A stretch of DNA of 64,000 nt from an uncultured Bacillus sp. (GTDB taxonomy: Bacteria; Bacillota; Bacilli; Bacillales_B; DSM-18226). Under the pieces are notes generated by a model. The model ran no database searches. It was given only the letters and a program-made list of their open reading frames with translations, and was not told where the DNA came from. Made by a program: the position numbers and the translations under genes. Each line of letters opens with the position of its first letter. Within the stretch, counting starts at the first letter, position 1. Location: NCBI RefSeq assembly GCF_946478885.1, contig NZ_CAMLDX010000005.1, positions 1 to 64,000 of the forward strand, read 5' to 3'. Positions 8,956 through 17,494 of this stretch are shown one piece after another.

Positions 8956-9096
8956 AATAAAACACGTGTTAACAAAAAAGTTGCTGATTGCCTGGCCAGA
9001 CAAGGTGTAAACGTTTTAGCAGTAACTAACGAAATTTTCAAGCATCGGGTGCAAATGACTTTGGATGGCAGTTTTATTGCTGTATATGAAAAATGA
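8956..9096 (+). other. short reading frame in the sigma-54 leader without a normal start codon
   Basis: After AGAAGGGGGT the frame reads NKTRVNKKVADCLARQGVNV and then LAVTNEIFKHRVQMTLDGSF, ending IAVYEK and stop: 46 codons that look protein-like. There is no ATG, GTG or TTG between the preceding in-frame stop (8938) and the body. An ATA or AAT lies where the start should be. It may be a decayed small gene, a non-canonical start, or a structured leader that looks coding by chance. No family recognised. Confidence 0.35.
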
Positions 9097-9166
9097 TGAT
9101 TCATTGAGAAAAAAGACTTTTCCCTGAGTTTTAACCAATAAACCAATAGAAAGTGTGGTTTTATTC

Positions 9167-10432
9167 ATGAGTAATTTTAGAAAGTGGCTTACCCTGTTTT
9201 TATTGAGTCTAGGTGGAGGAACCATTTATATTGTCCCTTATTTTAAATTTTCTTATTATGATCAGTTGCAAATGGCAACAGGACTCAGCAATTATCAATT
9301 AGGTATGCTCATGACTGTTATGGGAATATTAAATTTCATTTTTTATATTCCAGGAGGAGCTATTGCTGATAAATTAAGTGCAAGGTCATTGTTTACCTTT
9401 TCTATGATCGCAACAGGTGGCTTGACAATTTGGTATGGTACGATGCCAGGCTATACCACATTGCTTATCATTCATGGATTGTTTGCCGCTACAACAGTAT
9501 TAACTTTCTGGTCTGCCTTCTTAAAAGGTATTCGTGCATGTGGAACAAAAGAGGAACAAGGCCGGATGTTCGGAATATCCGATGCCATAAGGGCTATTGC
9601 CGGAACGGTTATCAGTTTTGCGTTGCTTGCGATACTGGGAAGAGCAACTACAGACGCTGTAGGAGTTGCCAATTCTTTATATGTAATGGGGATCCTTTAT
9701 ATAGTAATAGGAATTCTAACATTCTTCTTAATGCCTCGTGGAAATGAAGCTCAAGTACAGGATGAGGGTGAAGAGCAACAAGTAAAATTCTCTTTCGGTA
9801 CTGCTATGCAGGTCTTAAAAATGCCTGCCGTATGGTTTATTTCAATCAATATTTTCTGCTGGTATGTAGCATATACAACTATCACTTACGCTGTTCCTTA
9901 CTTGACAGATGGTTTTGGTATGACTACTACGATGGCAAGTACTGTTGGGATTATCCGGATGTATGTCATTACGATCCTTGCAGCACCAATTGCTGGGTTC
10001 TTAGCAGATAAAATGAAATCTTCATCAAAATTGTTAATTTATTGTGGAGTATTGTGTACCGTATTAACTGCATTGTATATCATTGTACCATCAAAAGCCG
10101 CATTGGTAATCCTGATGGTTGTCATTACGCTTGCAGTAGGAGCCATTATTTCAGCTGCTAGGGGAGTTTATTTCGCGACAATGGCAGAAACCAAAATTCC
10201 GCTTTTCGTAACAGGGGTTGCAACCGGAATTATCTCAGTCATTTCTTATTCGCCGGATTTATTTATTCAGGCTATGTATGGTAAATGGATTGATAATTTT
10301 GGAATTACCGGGTATAAATATATTTTCGCTTTTATGACAGGGACTATGATTGTCTCAATTGTAACAGCTATTCTTATTAGAAAAATTGCCTTAAAGGCTG
10401 AGAAAAAATCTGTAAATAAAATAGCCGGCTAA
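9167..10432 (+). CDS. MFS transporter, first gene of the carnitine-linked sigma-54 operon
   Basis: A 421-residue, 12-span major facilitator. The N-terminus LTLFLLSLGGGTIYIVPYFK and the loop between helices 2 and 3 (GGAIADKLSARSL) fit the MFS A-type motif. A hydrophilic loop (EAQVQDEGEEQQVKF) separates the two halves. ATG 9167 is used; an in-frame GTG at 9155 is possible, and neither has a strong ribosome binding site. Its own sigma-54 promoter shares upstream sites with the cai operon, so it probably imports carnitine, crotonobetaine or a precursor, replacing the absent BCCT carrier CaiT. Substrate is inference. Confidence 0.75.
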   Translation: MSNFRKWLTLFLLSLGGGTIYIVPYFKFSYYDQLQMATGLSNYQLGMLMTVMGILNFIFYIPGGAIADKLSARSLFTFSMIATGGLTIWYGTMPGYTTLLIIHGLFAATTVLTFWSAFLKGIRACGTKEEQGRMFGISDAIRAIAGTVISFALLAILGRATTDAVGVANSLYVMGILYIVIGILTFFLMPRGNEAQVQDEGEEQQVKFSFGTAMQVLKMPAVWFISINIFCWYVAYTTITYAVPYLTDGFGMTTTMASTVGIIRMYVITILAAPIAGFLADKMKSSSKLLIYCGVLCTVLTALYIIVPSKAALVILMVVITLAVGAIISAARGVYFATMAETKIPLFVTGVATGIISVISYSPDLFIQAMYGKWIDNFGITGYKYIFAFMTGTMIVSIVTAILIRKIALKAEKKSVNKIAG

Positions 10433-10555
10433 ACTCTATCCCTTATTAAATGAAAGATTAGGGAATGCCGTACTTGGCGAGTCAAATTGAAAATAAAAAT
10501 GAATAAGTCAGAGGAAATCCAGTCCCTGAAACATTTCATATTGAGATCTGTAAAT

Positions 10556-10611
10556 AATCGGGAAGTTAAGTTTCAGCCTGCAAACCTGCTGGCTTTACTG
10601 ACTTCCCGATT
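10556..10611 (+). terminator. hairpin between MFS and hydrolase genes
   Basis: AATCGGGAAGT (10556-10566) pairs with ACTTCCCGATT (10601-10611), with an inner GCC/GGC stem. Only a short T-run follows. It sits in the 320-base gap before the hydrolase gene and could act as a partial terminator or mRNA stabiliser. Confidence 0.5.
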
Positions 10612-10752
10612 TCATCATCTAGGACTTGAGGGGTGGATGTCTCCAGTGAGAAAGGAAACTGCACCTTTGATTTAAAGCAACTCTGCAATCTGGCTGCTGA
10701 TAAATATTGAAATGAAAAAAGCACTGAAAACCGAATAAAAAAGGTGATTGGC

Positions 10753-12495
10753 ATGGATCAAACAAGAATTATAGTAGAGAAAAATGTGCCTTGTGAGATG
10801 AGAGATGGAACAATTCTTTATGCGGATATCTACCGCCCTGATCGTGAAGGGAAGTTTCCTATTCTATTAACAAGACATCCATATGGGAAGGACTTGCCAT
10901 TTTATTCATATCGTTATTTAGATACGAATCGGCTCGTGCTAAATGGCTTTATTGTCATCAATCAGGATGTAAGGGGGCGCTTTCATTCAGAAGGGGAATT
11001 TGATCTACTGAGCATGCAGGAAGCGCTGGATGGATATGACACAATTGAATGGGCTGCAGCACTGCCATATTCGACAGGAAAGGTCGGCATGTTCGGAATG
11101 TCGTATTATGGTTACACCCAGCTTCTGGCTGCCGCTACCAAGCCGCCTCACCTAATGGCGATTGCTCCAGGAATGATAACCAATGACCTGAGAAATGGTT
11201 TTGTCTATCGAAATGGAGCCTATCTGGTAGCACTGAATGAAAATTATGCCCTTGAATCGATAGCCCCTGATATGTTGAAGAGAAAGCACAGTAATCCTGA
11301 GGAAAGAAAAGAAGCGCTTAAGAAGGCTGCTGCTCATCTTAATAATATAAAAAGCCTATACCCACTTACCCCGGTTAATCAATGGCTGCCCTTAAAGGAG
11401 CTTGGCGTAGCCGATTATTTTTATCAAAATTTGCTTCATCCTTCGGAGGATGAAGAATTTTGGAAAGAATGCAGCGTTGCTGAAAAATATGAAGACCTGA
11501 ATCTGCCGGCTTTTCACATCAGTGGCTGGTATGATTGCTTTACAGGCCCGACACTCACGAACTTCGTGGAAATGTCAAAATCGGGACAAGTACAAAAATT
11601 GCTCGTTGGTCCTTGGGCGCATGGGAATTTTGCCTCTTATCAAGGAGAATGCTCCTTTGGTGTCCATGCCTCCGGAGATTCCATTGATTTAGAAGAAGAT
11701 ATTACTGATCTCCATATTCGCTGGTTCAACCATTGGTTAAAAGGAATAGATCAAGGTCTAGACAAAGAACCGCCTGTCAAAATTTTTGTGATGGGGATTA
11801 ATGAATGGCGGGAAGAAATGGAATGGCCGCTGAAACGAACTGAGTATACTAATTTCTATTTACATAGCAAGGGACATGGCAATACAAGAAATGGCGACGG
11901 CTGTCTTTCAGTGAACAAGCCTCAACAAGAGAACTCAGATCGGTATACATATGATCCAAATGATCCGGTACCGACAAGAGGAGGAGGAACCTTGTACTCC
12001 GATGGTGCAGTCGGCCCGATTGATCAAGGACTTAACGAAGATCGGGAGGATGTACTGATTTATTCAACGAAGCCGTTAACCGAAGCGATAGAGGTGACAG
12101 GCCCGGTAAAAGTAAACCTGTGGGCATCAACGGATGCCAAAGATACCGATTTCATTGCGAAATTGGTGGATACTGCTCCTGATGGAAGGGCCATCATACT
12201 AACAGAAGGAATTGTGAATGCAAGAACTCATCATGGAAATGTGTCTGAGAAGGAATTAAATGGAGAAATCATTGAATATGAAATAGACCTATGGGTGACA
12301 AGTAATGTATTTCTACCAGGACACCGAATAACGTTAGAAGTATCTTCAAGCAGCTTTCCGCAATATTTGCCAAATCCAAATACCGGAAAGTCGCTGACTG
12401 TTAGTGAAGAGACAGTGAAAGCACATCAAGTAGTGTATCATTCCGAACAATATCCTTCTCATCTTATTTTGCCTATCATTCCAAAGGACCGGTAA
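10753..12495 (+). CDS. CocE/NonD-family alpha/beta hydrolase (X-Pro dipeptidyl-peptidase S15-like)
   Basis: A 580-residue serine hydrolase. Residues 15-300 form the alpha/beta hydrolase core with nucleophile Ser117 in GMSYYG, Asp261 in SGWYDCF and His290 in GPWAHGN, the order and spacing known from cocaine esterase CocE. The C-terminal 250 residues are the jelly-roll PepX_C domain. ATG 10753 follows AAAGGTGAT; the GTG at 10744 lies inside that site. No signal peptide, so cytosolic. It lies after the MFS gene and probably belongs to the same sigma-54 transcript. The family cleaves esters or amides. A carnitine ester, choline-like ester or amide precursor would fit the context, but this is inference. 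Confidence 0.85.
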   Translation: MDQTRIIVEKNVPCEMRDGTILYADIYRPDREGKFPILLTRHPYGKDLPFYSYRYLDTNRLVLNGFIVINQDVRGRFHSEGEFDLLSMQEALDGYDTIEWAAALPYSTGKVGMFGMSYYGYTQLLAAATKPPHLMAIAPGMITNDLRNGFVYRNGAYLVALNENYALESIAPDMLKRKHSNPEERKEALKKAAAHLNNIKSLYPLTPVNQWLPLKELGVADYFYQNLLHPSEDEEFWKECSVAEKYEDLNLPAFHISGWYDCFTGPTLTNFVEMSKSGQVQKLLVGPWAHGNFASYQGECSFGVHASGDSIDLEEDITDLHIRWFNHWLKGIDQGLDKEPPVKIFVMGINEWREEMEWPLKRTEYTNFYLHSKGHGNTRNGDGCLSVNKPQQENSDRYTYDPNDPVPTRGGGTLYSDGAVGPIDQGLNEDREDVLIYSTKPLTEAIEVTGPVKVNLWASTDAKDTDFIAKLVDTAPDGRAIILTEGIVNARTHHGNVSEKELNGEIIEYEIDLWVTSNVFLPGHRITLEVSSSSFPQYLPNPNTGKSLTVSEETVKAHQVVYHSEQYPSHLILPIIPKDR

Positions 12496-12551
12496 TGAAG
12501 GAAGCGGAGTTTTGGATTTGAGATGAATAAAAGGAAAAGATTAGTCAACAG

Positions 12552-12583
12552 ACCGGCAGGAAAAATTTCTGCTGGTTTTTTTT
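12552..12583 (+). terminator. terminator of the hydrolase transcript
   Basis: ACCGGCAG (12552-12559) pairs with CTGCTGGT (12569-12576) with one G-T pair, followed by a T-run. Confidence 0.85.
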
Positions 12584-12717
12584 ATCTTCTGGTAACAGAG
12601 CCATCCGCCGTTCGATTAAATATTTTTCTTTGAACTGCATTTTTTATTGGAGAAAAACTTTTATTGAAATAGTTTTTTCAAATATTATACCTCCATCGAT
12701 CAACTATATTCGCTTCT

Positions 12718-12735
12718 TGTCAAAAAACCTTTACG
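12718..12735. promoter_or_regulatory. upstream activator site B1 for the cai promoter
   Basis: TGTCAAAAAACCTTTACG, 15 of 18 bases as in the site at 8655. It lies about 190 bp before the -24 element at 12917, the same distance as in promoter 1. Confidence 0.6.
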
Positions 12736-12788
12736 CTTAAAATAATCCCTCATGGAAAGCGAATCAAGTCCGACAAAATCATTTTACA

Positions 12789-12806
12789 CGTAAAAAAATT
12801 TTTACA
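12789..12806. promoter_or_regulatory. upstream activator site B2 for the cai promoter
   Basis: CGTAAAAAAATTTTTACA, nearly perfect GTAAAAA/TTTTTAC palindrome, about 120 bp before the -24 element. It is the counterpart of 8730-8746. Confidence 0.6.
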
Positions 12807-12916
12807 ACAGTCCATTTAAATATCCTTTATTTCCCAATTTTTCTCCTCCAAAGCTCATAATTTCCCACTATTTTATGCAAAAAAGCGATTTTTTTTTTCA
12901 AAAAGGCGAAAAGTTT

Positions 12917-12932
12917 TGGCACGGTACTTGCA
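12917..12932 (+). promoter_or_regulatory. sigma-54 promoter 2 (cai-fix operon)
   Basis: TGGCAC-GGTAC-TTGCA, a perfect -24/-12 element. The leader of about 150 bases to caiA contains AAGGGGGT near 12998, as does the leader of promoter 1. The rest of the 600-base gap 12496-13095 is AT-rich and holds only the terminator and the activator sites. Confidence 0.93.
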
Positions 12933-13095
12933 TTATAGATTGATGACAAAAGAAAACCATGGCTTTGTTCTCTGTTTCATATGATTTTATCCATTTAAGG
13001 GGGTGACGAATTAAAAAATTGCTGCCTGGGAAAAATATCAGAAACATAAAAGAATAAGCAATCATTATTTTAATATATAAGGAGGAATATCCATT

Positions 13096-14229
13096 ATGGA
13101 CTTTAAATTAACGGATGAGCAAGAATTATTTGTGCAACAGATTCGCGACCTGATGGCTCGAGAAAACTGGGAGAGTTATTTTGAGGAATGTGATGAGAAT
13201 GGCCAATATCCAGAAAGATTTATCAAAGAATTAGCGGATATCGGGATTGACAGTTTATTGCTTCCTGAAGAGCATGGTGGTTTAGATGCTGGTCTTGTAA
13301 CAGTAACTGCTGCTTGGGAGGAACTAGGAAGATTAGGCGCACCTACTTATGTTTTATATGAATTAACTGGATTTACAACGATTTTGCGTGAAGGAACACA
13401 AGAACAAATTGACAAGATTATGGCCTTACACGGTACCGGCAAACAAATGTGGAACTCCGCTATTACTGAGCCGGGAGCAGGTTCTGATGTTGGTGGTCTT
13501 TTGACAACCTATACTCGTAAGAACGGAAAGGTTTATTTAAACGGTCATAAAACCTTTATTACTAGCTCAGCAGGCGCTCCTTACCTTGTAGTTATGGCTA
13601 AGAACTCTGAAGACACAAGTGTTTTCACAGAGTGGTTTGTTGACATGAATAAACCAGGTATCACAAAAGAGAAGCTTCCGAAGCTTGGTTTAAGAATGGA
13701 CAGTGTTTGTGATATCTATTTCGACAATGTTGAACTTGAAGAAAAAGATATGTTCGGCACAGAAGGAAACGGTTTCAACCGCGGTAAGGATGAATTTGAC
13801 TTTGAAAGATTTTTAGTAGGTGCCTGCGATTATGGTAATGCTTTGTGTGCTTTTGAAGATGCTGCCAAGTATGCTAATCAACGGGAACAGTTCGGCAAGA
13901 AAATTGGAAGATTCCAATTAAACCAAGAAAAATTTGCTCGTATGGCTATCAAGCTTACTAATATGCGCAATATGTTATATGAAACAGCATGGAAGTATGA
14001 CAACGGACAAAAGATTACTGGTGAAGCTGCCATGTGTAAATATTACTGCGCAAATGCCGGTTTTGAAGTAGTAGATGATGCTATGCAAGTATTGGGCGGT
14101 ATTGGTGTTGTAGGTAACCACCGCGTAACTAGATTTTGGAGAGACCTTCGTGTAGACAGAATCTCAGGTGGAACTGATGAAATGATGATTCTGACAGCAG
14201 GAAAAGAAGCTCTTAAAAAATATCGTTAA
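13096..14229 (+). CDS. caiA: crotonobetainyl-CoA reductase (acyl-CoA dehydrogenase family) CaiA
   Basis: A 377-residue FAD enzyme close in length and sequence to E. coli CaiA (380). Shared segments include [58 protein letters not shown], and the C-terminal [18 protein letters not shown]. It reduces crotonobetainyl-CoA to gamma-butyrobetainyl-CoA with electrons from the FixABCX chain. AAGGAGG sits 8 bases before the ATG. First gene of the sigma-54 operon. The enzyme is cytosolic and works under anaerobic conditions in enterobacteria, which suits the AdhE-rich setting here. Confidence 0.95.
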   Translation: MDFKLTDEQELFVQQIRDLMARENWESYFEECDENGQYPERFIKELADIGIDSLLLPEEHGGLDAGLVTVTAAWEELGRLGAPTYVLYELTGFTTILREGTQEQIDKIMALHGTGKQMWNSAITEPGAGSDVGGLLTTYTRKNGKVYLNGHKTFITSSAGAPYLVVMAKNSEDTSVFTEWFVDMNKPGITKEKLPKLGLRMDSVCDIYFDNVELEEKDMFGTEGNGFNRGKDEFDFERFLVGACDYGNALCAFEDAAKYANQREQFGKKIGRFQLNQEKFARMAIKLTNMRNMLYETAWKYDNGQKITGEAAMCKYYCANAGFEVVDDAMQVLGGIGVVGNHRVTRFWRDLRVDRISGGTDEMMILTAGKEALKKYR

Positions 14230-14237
14230 TCATCCTA

Positions 14238-14290
14238 AAGATTTTGAGTCATACCCATCAAACTGAAGATTTTGAGTCATACCCACCAAA
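14238..14290 (+). repeat. two-copy direct repeat between caiA and caiB
   Basis: A 25-base unit containing GATTTTGAGTCATACCCA occurs at 14238-14262 and 14266-14290 with a period of 28 and one mismatch. It lies in the operon's first gap. Confidence 0.85.
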
Positions 14291-14329
14291 GTTATTCAAA
14301 ATGATTCGTTAAAGGGAGATAGATAAACT

Positions 14330-15571
14330 ATGACAGTTAATGTAAACACACCCGCATTCGGTCCATTACAAGGTTTAAAAGTCGTATTTTCTGCAAGAGA
14401 AGTTGCCGGAGCATTCGGTCCACAAATGATGGCTGAATGGGGAGCAGAAGTGATTTGGATTGAACATCCTGTATATGAGGATTCAATAAGGGCACAACTG
14501 AACTACAGTGAGTTGGATCGCCGTAATGAACACAGTTTATCCATGAATGTCTTCTCAGATGAAGGAAGAGAAGCATTCTTAAAATTGATTGAGGATGCTG
14601 ATATTTTTGTTGAATCAAGCAAGGGACCATCCTTTGCACGACATGGAATAACAGATGAGCTGTTATGGGAACATAATCGTGCTTTAGTTATTGCCCATGT
14701 AACTGGTTGGGGATTAGACGGTCATAAAGATACTGTAAATCTTCCTGCTTACGACCTGACTGCGCAAGCATTCAGCGGATACTTATTACAAAATGGTACG
14801 AAAGATCAACCGACACCTGCTTTCCCATATGCTGCTGATTATTTTACCGCACTTATGGTGCTGGGATCTTCTTTAGCTGCCCTTTACCGTGCTAAGTCCA
14901 CAGGTGAAGGAGAAAGTATCGATATCGCCATGCATGAAGTGATTCTTCGAATGGGACAATATTATATGATGGATTATTTCAATGGAGGAATCACATATCC
15001 GCGTGCTGATAAAGGGAAGGATCCTACTCAAATCGGATGCGGCATTTATAAATGTAAAGATGGTAAATACATTGCTCTAGAGTTGGTGGGAAATAAGCAA
15101 GTAAAAGCCATGTTTAATTTAATTGGAATGGGGCATCTGATCGGCACAGAAGAGTATCCTGATGACATCTCCAGCAGTGTTCGGGCAGATACTTCTCAAG
15201 GACCTCTTTTAGAGGAAAAACTCGACGAATACTTCTTAGGAAAAACAATTGATGAAGCTGAACAAGAACTAGCTAAATTCAGTATTGCTGCCCTAAGAGT
15301 AAACAGTTATGAAGAAATAGTTAAACACCCGCATGTTGTTGCACGTGAGGATTTAATTGAATGGGAAACACTCAACGGCCAAAATGTGAAAGGTCCAAAT
15401 GTATTTCCTAAGTTCAAGAAAAATCCAGGAAAGGTTTGGCGCCCAATGCCTGAAAGAGGCATGGATACTGAAGCCATTCTAGGTAAATTAGGATATTCAA
15501 GCGATCGTATCCAAGAAATGAGCGAAAAAGGTGCTATTAAAGTAGCGGATTCTAAAAAGGTTACTTTATAA
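14330..15571 (+). CDS. caiB: L-carnitine CoA-transferase CaiB (class III CoA-transferase)
   Basis: A 413-residue family III CoA-transferase; E. coli CaiB has 405. The expected catalytic Asp is Asp170 in FPYAADYFTA (Asp169 in E. coli). Further shared segments are ESIDIAMHEVILRMGQYYMM, GCGIYKCKDGKYIALELVG and WRPMPERGMDTEAILGKLGY. It moves CoA between gamma-butyrobetainyl-CoA and carnitine or crotonobetaine, so the cycle needs little ATP. AAAGGGAG precedes the ATG. Second operon gene; a hairpin follows before fixA. Confidence 0.95.
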   Translation: MTVNVNTPAFGPLQGLKVVFSAREVAGAFGPQMMAEWGAEVIWIEHPVYEDSIRAQLNYSELDRRNEHSLSMNVFSDEGREAFLKLIEDADIFVESSKGPSFARHGITDELLWEHNRALVIAHVTGWGLDGHKDTVNLPAYDLTAQAFSGYLLQNGTKDQPTPAFPYAADYFTALMVLGSSLAALYRAKSTGEGESIDIAMHEVILRMGQYYMMDYFNGGITYPRADKGKDPTQIGCGIYKCKDGKYIALELVGNKQVKAMFNLIGMGHLIGTEEYPDDISSSVRADTSQGPLLEEKLDEYFLGKTIDEAEQELAKFSIAALRVNSYEEIVKHPHVVAREDLIEWETLNGQNVKGPNVFPKFKKNPGKVWRPMPERGMDTEAILGKLGYSSDRIQEMSEKGAIKVADSKKVTL

Positions 15572-15584
15572 ATCCATATAACGA

Positions 15585-15617
15585 GAGGTGCATGGGGTGA
15601 AAGTATCCATGCACCTC
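15585..15617 (+). promoter_or_regulatory. intercistronic hairpin caiB-fixA
   Basis: GAGGTGCATGG (15585-15595) pairs perfectly with CCATGCACCTC (15607-15617). No T-run follows, so it is more likely an mRNA processing or stabilising structure than a terminator. It could set different levels of caiAB and fix mRNA. Confidence 0.6.
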
Positions 15618-15669
15618 CAAAAAATAAATCAATGCAGCAAATCACAAAAATATTTAAGAAGGTGGAAAA

Positions 15670-16437
15670 ATGAGAGTCATTTCATGTTGTAAAGCGGTAC
15701 CTGAAGAACAGGATATTATCGTTGACAAGGATAGACAAATATCAATTGAAAAAGCTGAATGGAGCTTCGGTCAATATGATCTGAATGCTGTTGAAGCAGG
15801 AAAACAACTTATTGAAGCAAATGGCGGTCAATTATCCGGATTGTGCTTCGGAGGGAAGGCCCTTGAACAGCCAAAACTGAGAAAGAGCATTCTTTCAAGA
15901 GGTCTAGATGATCTACACATTGTAAAAGATGAAACAGAAAACCCTGACACTTATCAAACTGCTAAGGCATTAGAAGCAGCTATTAAGAAAATGGGCAATT
16001 ATGATCTAGTATTGTGCGGTGCTGGTTCTTCTGATATATATGCACAGCAGGCTGGTAATCAGCTTGGTGAATTATTGGGAGTACCTGTTATCAATGCAGT
16101 GAATAAAATTACTCCTCAAGGAGATAAGGTAATTGTCGAACGTGTTCTTGACCATGCTGTTCAAGTCCTTGAAGTTTCCCTGCCTGCCGTTCTATCCGTT
16201 ACATCTGAAATCAACGTCCCCAGAATTGCAAGTATGAAAGAAATTTTGGCAGCTAATAAGAAGCCAGTAACAACTTATTCTTTGTCAGAGCTTGGAGCGG
16301 AAGAAGTACCAGCTTCACGTGAAATTGTCAATACATTTGCTCCTGAACAAGTAGAACGCAGATTAAATATCCTCGAAGGAGATTCCGAAGAGGAAGTAGA
16401 TGCTTTTGTAAAACTGCTCCGTTCTGAATTGAAGTAA
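15670..16437 (+). CDS. fixA: electron transfer flavoprotein beta subunit FixA
   Basis: A 255-residue ETF beta subunit. CCKAVPEEQDIIVDKD, WSFGQYDLNAVEAGKQL, LSRGLDDLHIV and LCGAGSSDIYAQQAGNQLGE match FixA of the carnitine cluster (E. coli 256 residues). It forms a heterodimer with FixB and passes electrons toward CaiA. AAGGTGG precedes the ATG. Lies 99 bases after caiB and 23 before fixB. The fixABCX set beside caiA identifies it as the carnitine-specific ETF and not the fatty-acid ETF. Confidence 0.93.
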   Translation: MRVISCCKAVPEEQDIIVDKDRQISIEKAEWSFGQYDLNAVEAGKQLIEANGGQLSGLCFGGKALEQPKLRKSILSRGLDDLHIVKDETENPDTYQTAKALEAAIKKMGNYDLVLCGAGSSDIYAQQAGNQLGELLGVPVINAVNKITPQGDKVIVERVLDHAVQVLEVSLPAVLSVTSEINVPRIASMKEILAANKKPVTTYSLSELGAEEVPASREIVNTFAPEQVERRLNILEGDSEEEVDAFVKLLRSELK

Positions 16438-16460
16438 TTAGAAAAAAGAGGTGAAGAATC

Positions 16461-17405
16461 ATGACTATAAATAATGTTTGGATTATAACAGATGATCAAA
16501 AATCCGTAGGAGAACTTTGCGGTGGAGGACGTCAGCTTGGTGAAAAGGTATCGGTTATTTTATTCGGAGATAAGGCTCAAGCACAAGATGCTATCGCAGC
16601 AGGCGCAGACCAGGTTTACCTGTTAGCACAACCTGAAGAGTCTGTCATGCAAGAAGCCTATTCTAAACCAATAGCTGAGTTGCTACGGGAACAAAAGGCT
16701 GAATTAGTAGTGGTTTATGCTTCTACAGTTGGTAAGCTAATGGCTGGGAAAATTGCATCTCAATTAGGCACGAGTGCCTTTGCTAATCTTTCTGATCTTT
16801 CACTAGAATCAGGAAGTATTGTTATGAAACACATGGTATATGGTGGTGCAGGAATTAGAACAGAAAAAGCTGTTTCTGACACTGTAGTTGCTTTAGTGGG
16901 AAGTGGTGTGTTCGAGGCCCTACCTAAAGATGAAGCAAGACAAGGAACGATTAATGAAGTCAATATGAATCCGGAGAATGCCGGAGTCCGCGTTTTGGAA
17001 TCCCGTGCAAAACAAGGAGAAGCTGTTAACTTAAGTGCAGCAAAGAGAGTTGTAGGAGTTGGAAGAGGATTTACCTCCCAAGAAGATCTAAAAATGGCAG
17101 AAGAGCTTGCTGCTTTAATTGGGGCTGAAGTTGCCTGCAGCCGTCCAATCGCAGAAGGTGAAAAATGGATGGGAAAAGATCGCTATGTTGGAGTATCCGG
17201 CGCCGTTCTGAAACCAGACATGTACATCGCTATTGGTATTTCAGGTCAAATTCAGCACTTAGTTGGGGTTAACCAAGCAAAAACACTTATAGCAATTAAT
17301 AAAGATAAGGCTGCACCAATTTTCAAACAATCGGATATTGGTTTGGTCGGAGATTTGTATCAAGCTCTACCACAAATGATAGAAAAGCTGAAAACGCAAA
17401 ACTAA
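16461..17405 (+). CDS. fixB: electron transfer flavoprotein alpha subunit FixB
   Basis: A 314-residue ETF alpha subunit (E. coli FixB 313). The C-terminal FAD domain carries VGVGRGFTSQEDLKMAEELA, GEKWMGKDRYVGVSGAVLKP, DMYIAIGISGQIQHLVGVNQ and INKDKAAPIFKQSDIGLVGD, all ETF-alpha signatures. Partner of FixA. GAGGTGAAGAATC precedes the ATG. A 90-base gap with a hairpin separates it from fixC. Confidence 0.94.
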   Translation: MTINNVWIITDDQKSVGELCGGGRQLGEKVSVILFGDKAQAQDAIAAGADQVYLLAQPEESVMQEAYSKPIAELLREQKAELVVVYASTVGKLMAGKIASQLGTSAFANLSDLSLESGSIVMKHMVYGGAGIRTEKAVSDTVVALVGSGVFEALPKDEARQGTINEVNMNPENAGVRVLESRAKQGEAVNLSAAKRVVGVGRGFTSQEDLKMAEELAALIGAEVACSRPIAEGEKWMGKDRYVGVSGAVLKPDMYIAIGISGQIQHLVGVNQAKTLIAINKDKAAPIFKQSDIGLVGDLYQALPQMIEKLKTQN

Positions 17406-17416
17406 AATGGACTCAT

Positions 17417-17455
17417 TGGAGCTGAAATCGGCTATTATAAGCCTTTCAGTCTCCA
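17417..17455 (+). promoter_or_regulatory. intercistronic hairpin fixB-fixC
   Basis: CTGAAA/TTTCAG and GGCT/AGCC nested stems within TGGAG...CTCCA. No T-run. Second intercistronic hairpin of the operon. Confidence 0.5.
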
Positions 17456-17494
17456 CTCAGCACAAAGAAGAAAAGATAGAAGGAGGGATATCCT

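Noticed and set aside
14238..14290. Repeat between caiA and caiB considered as a CRISPR array
   Set aside because: Only two copies with a 3-base spacer and no cas genes.
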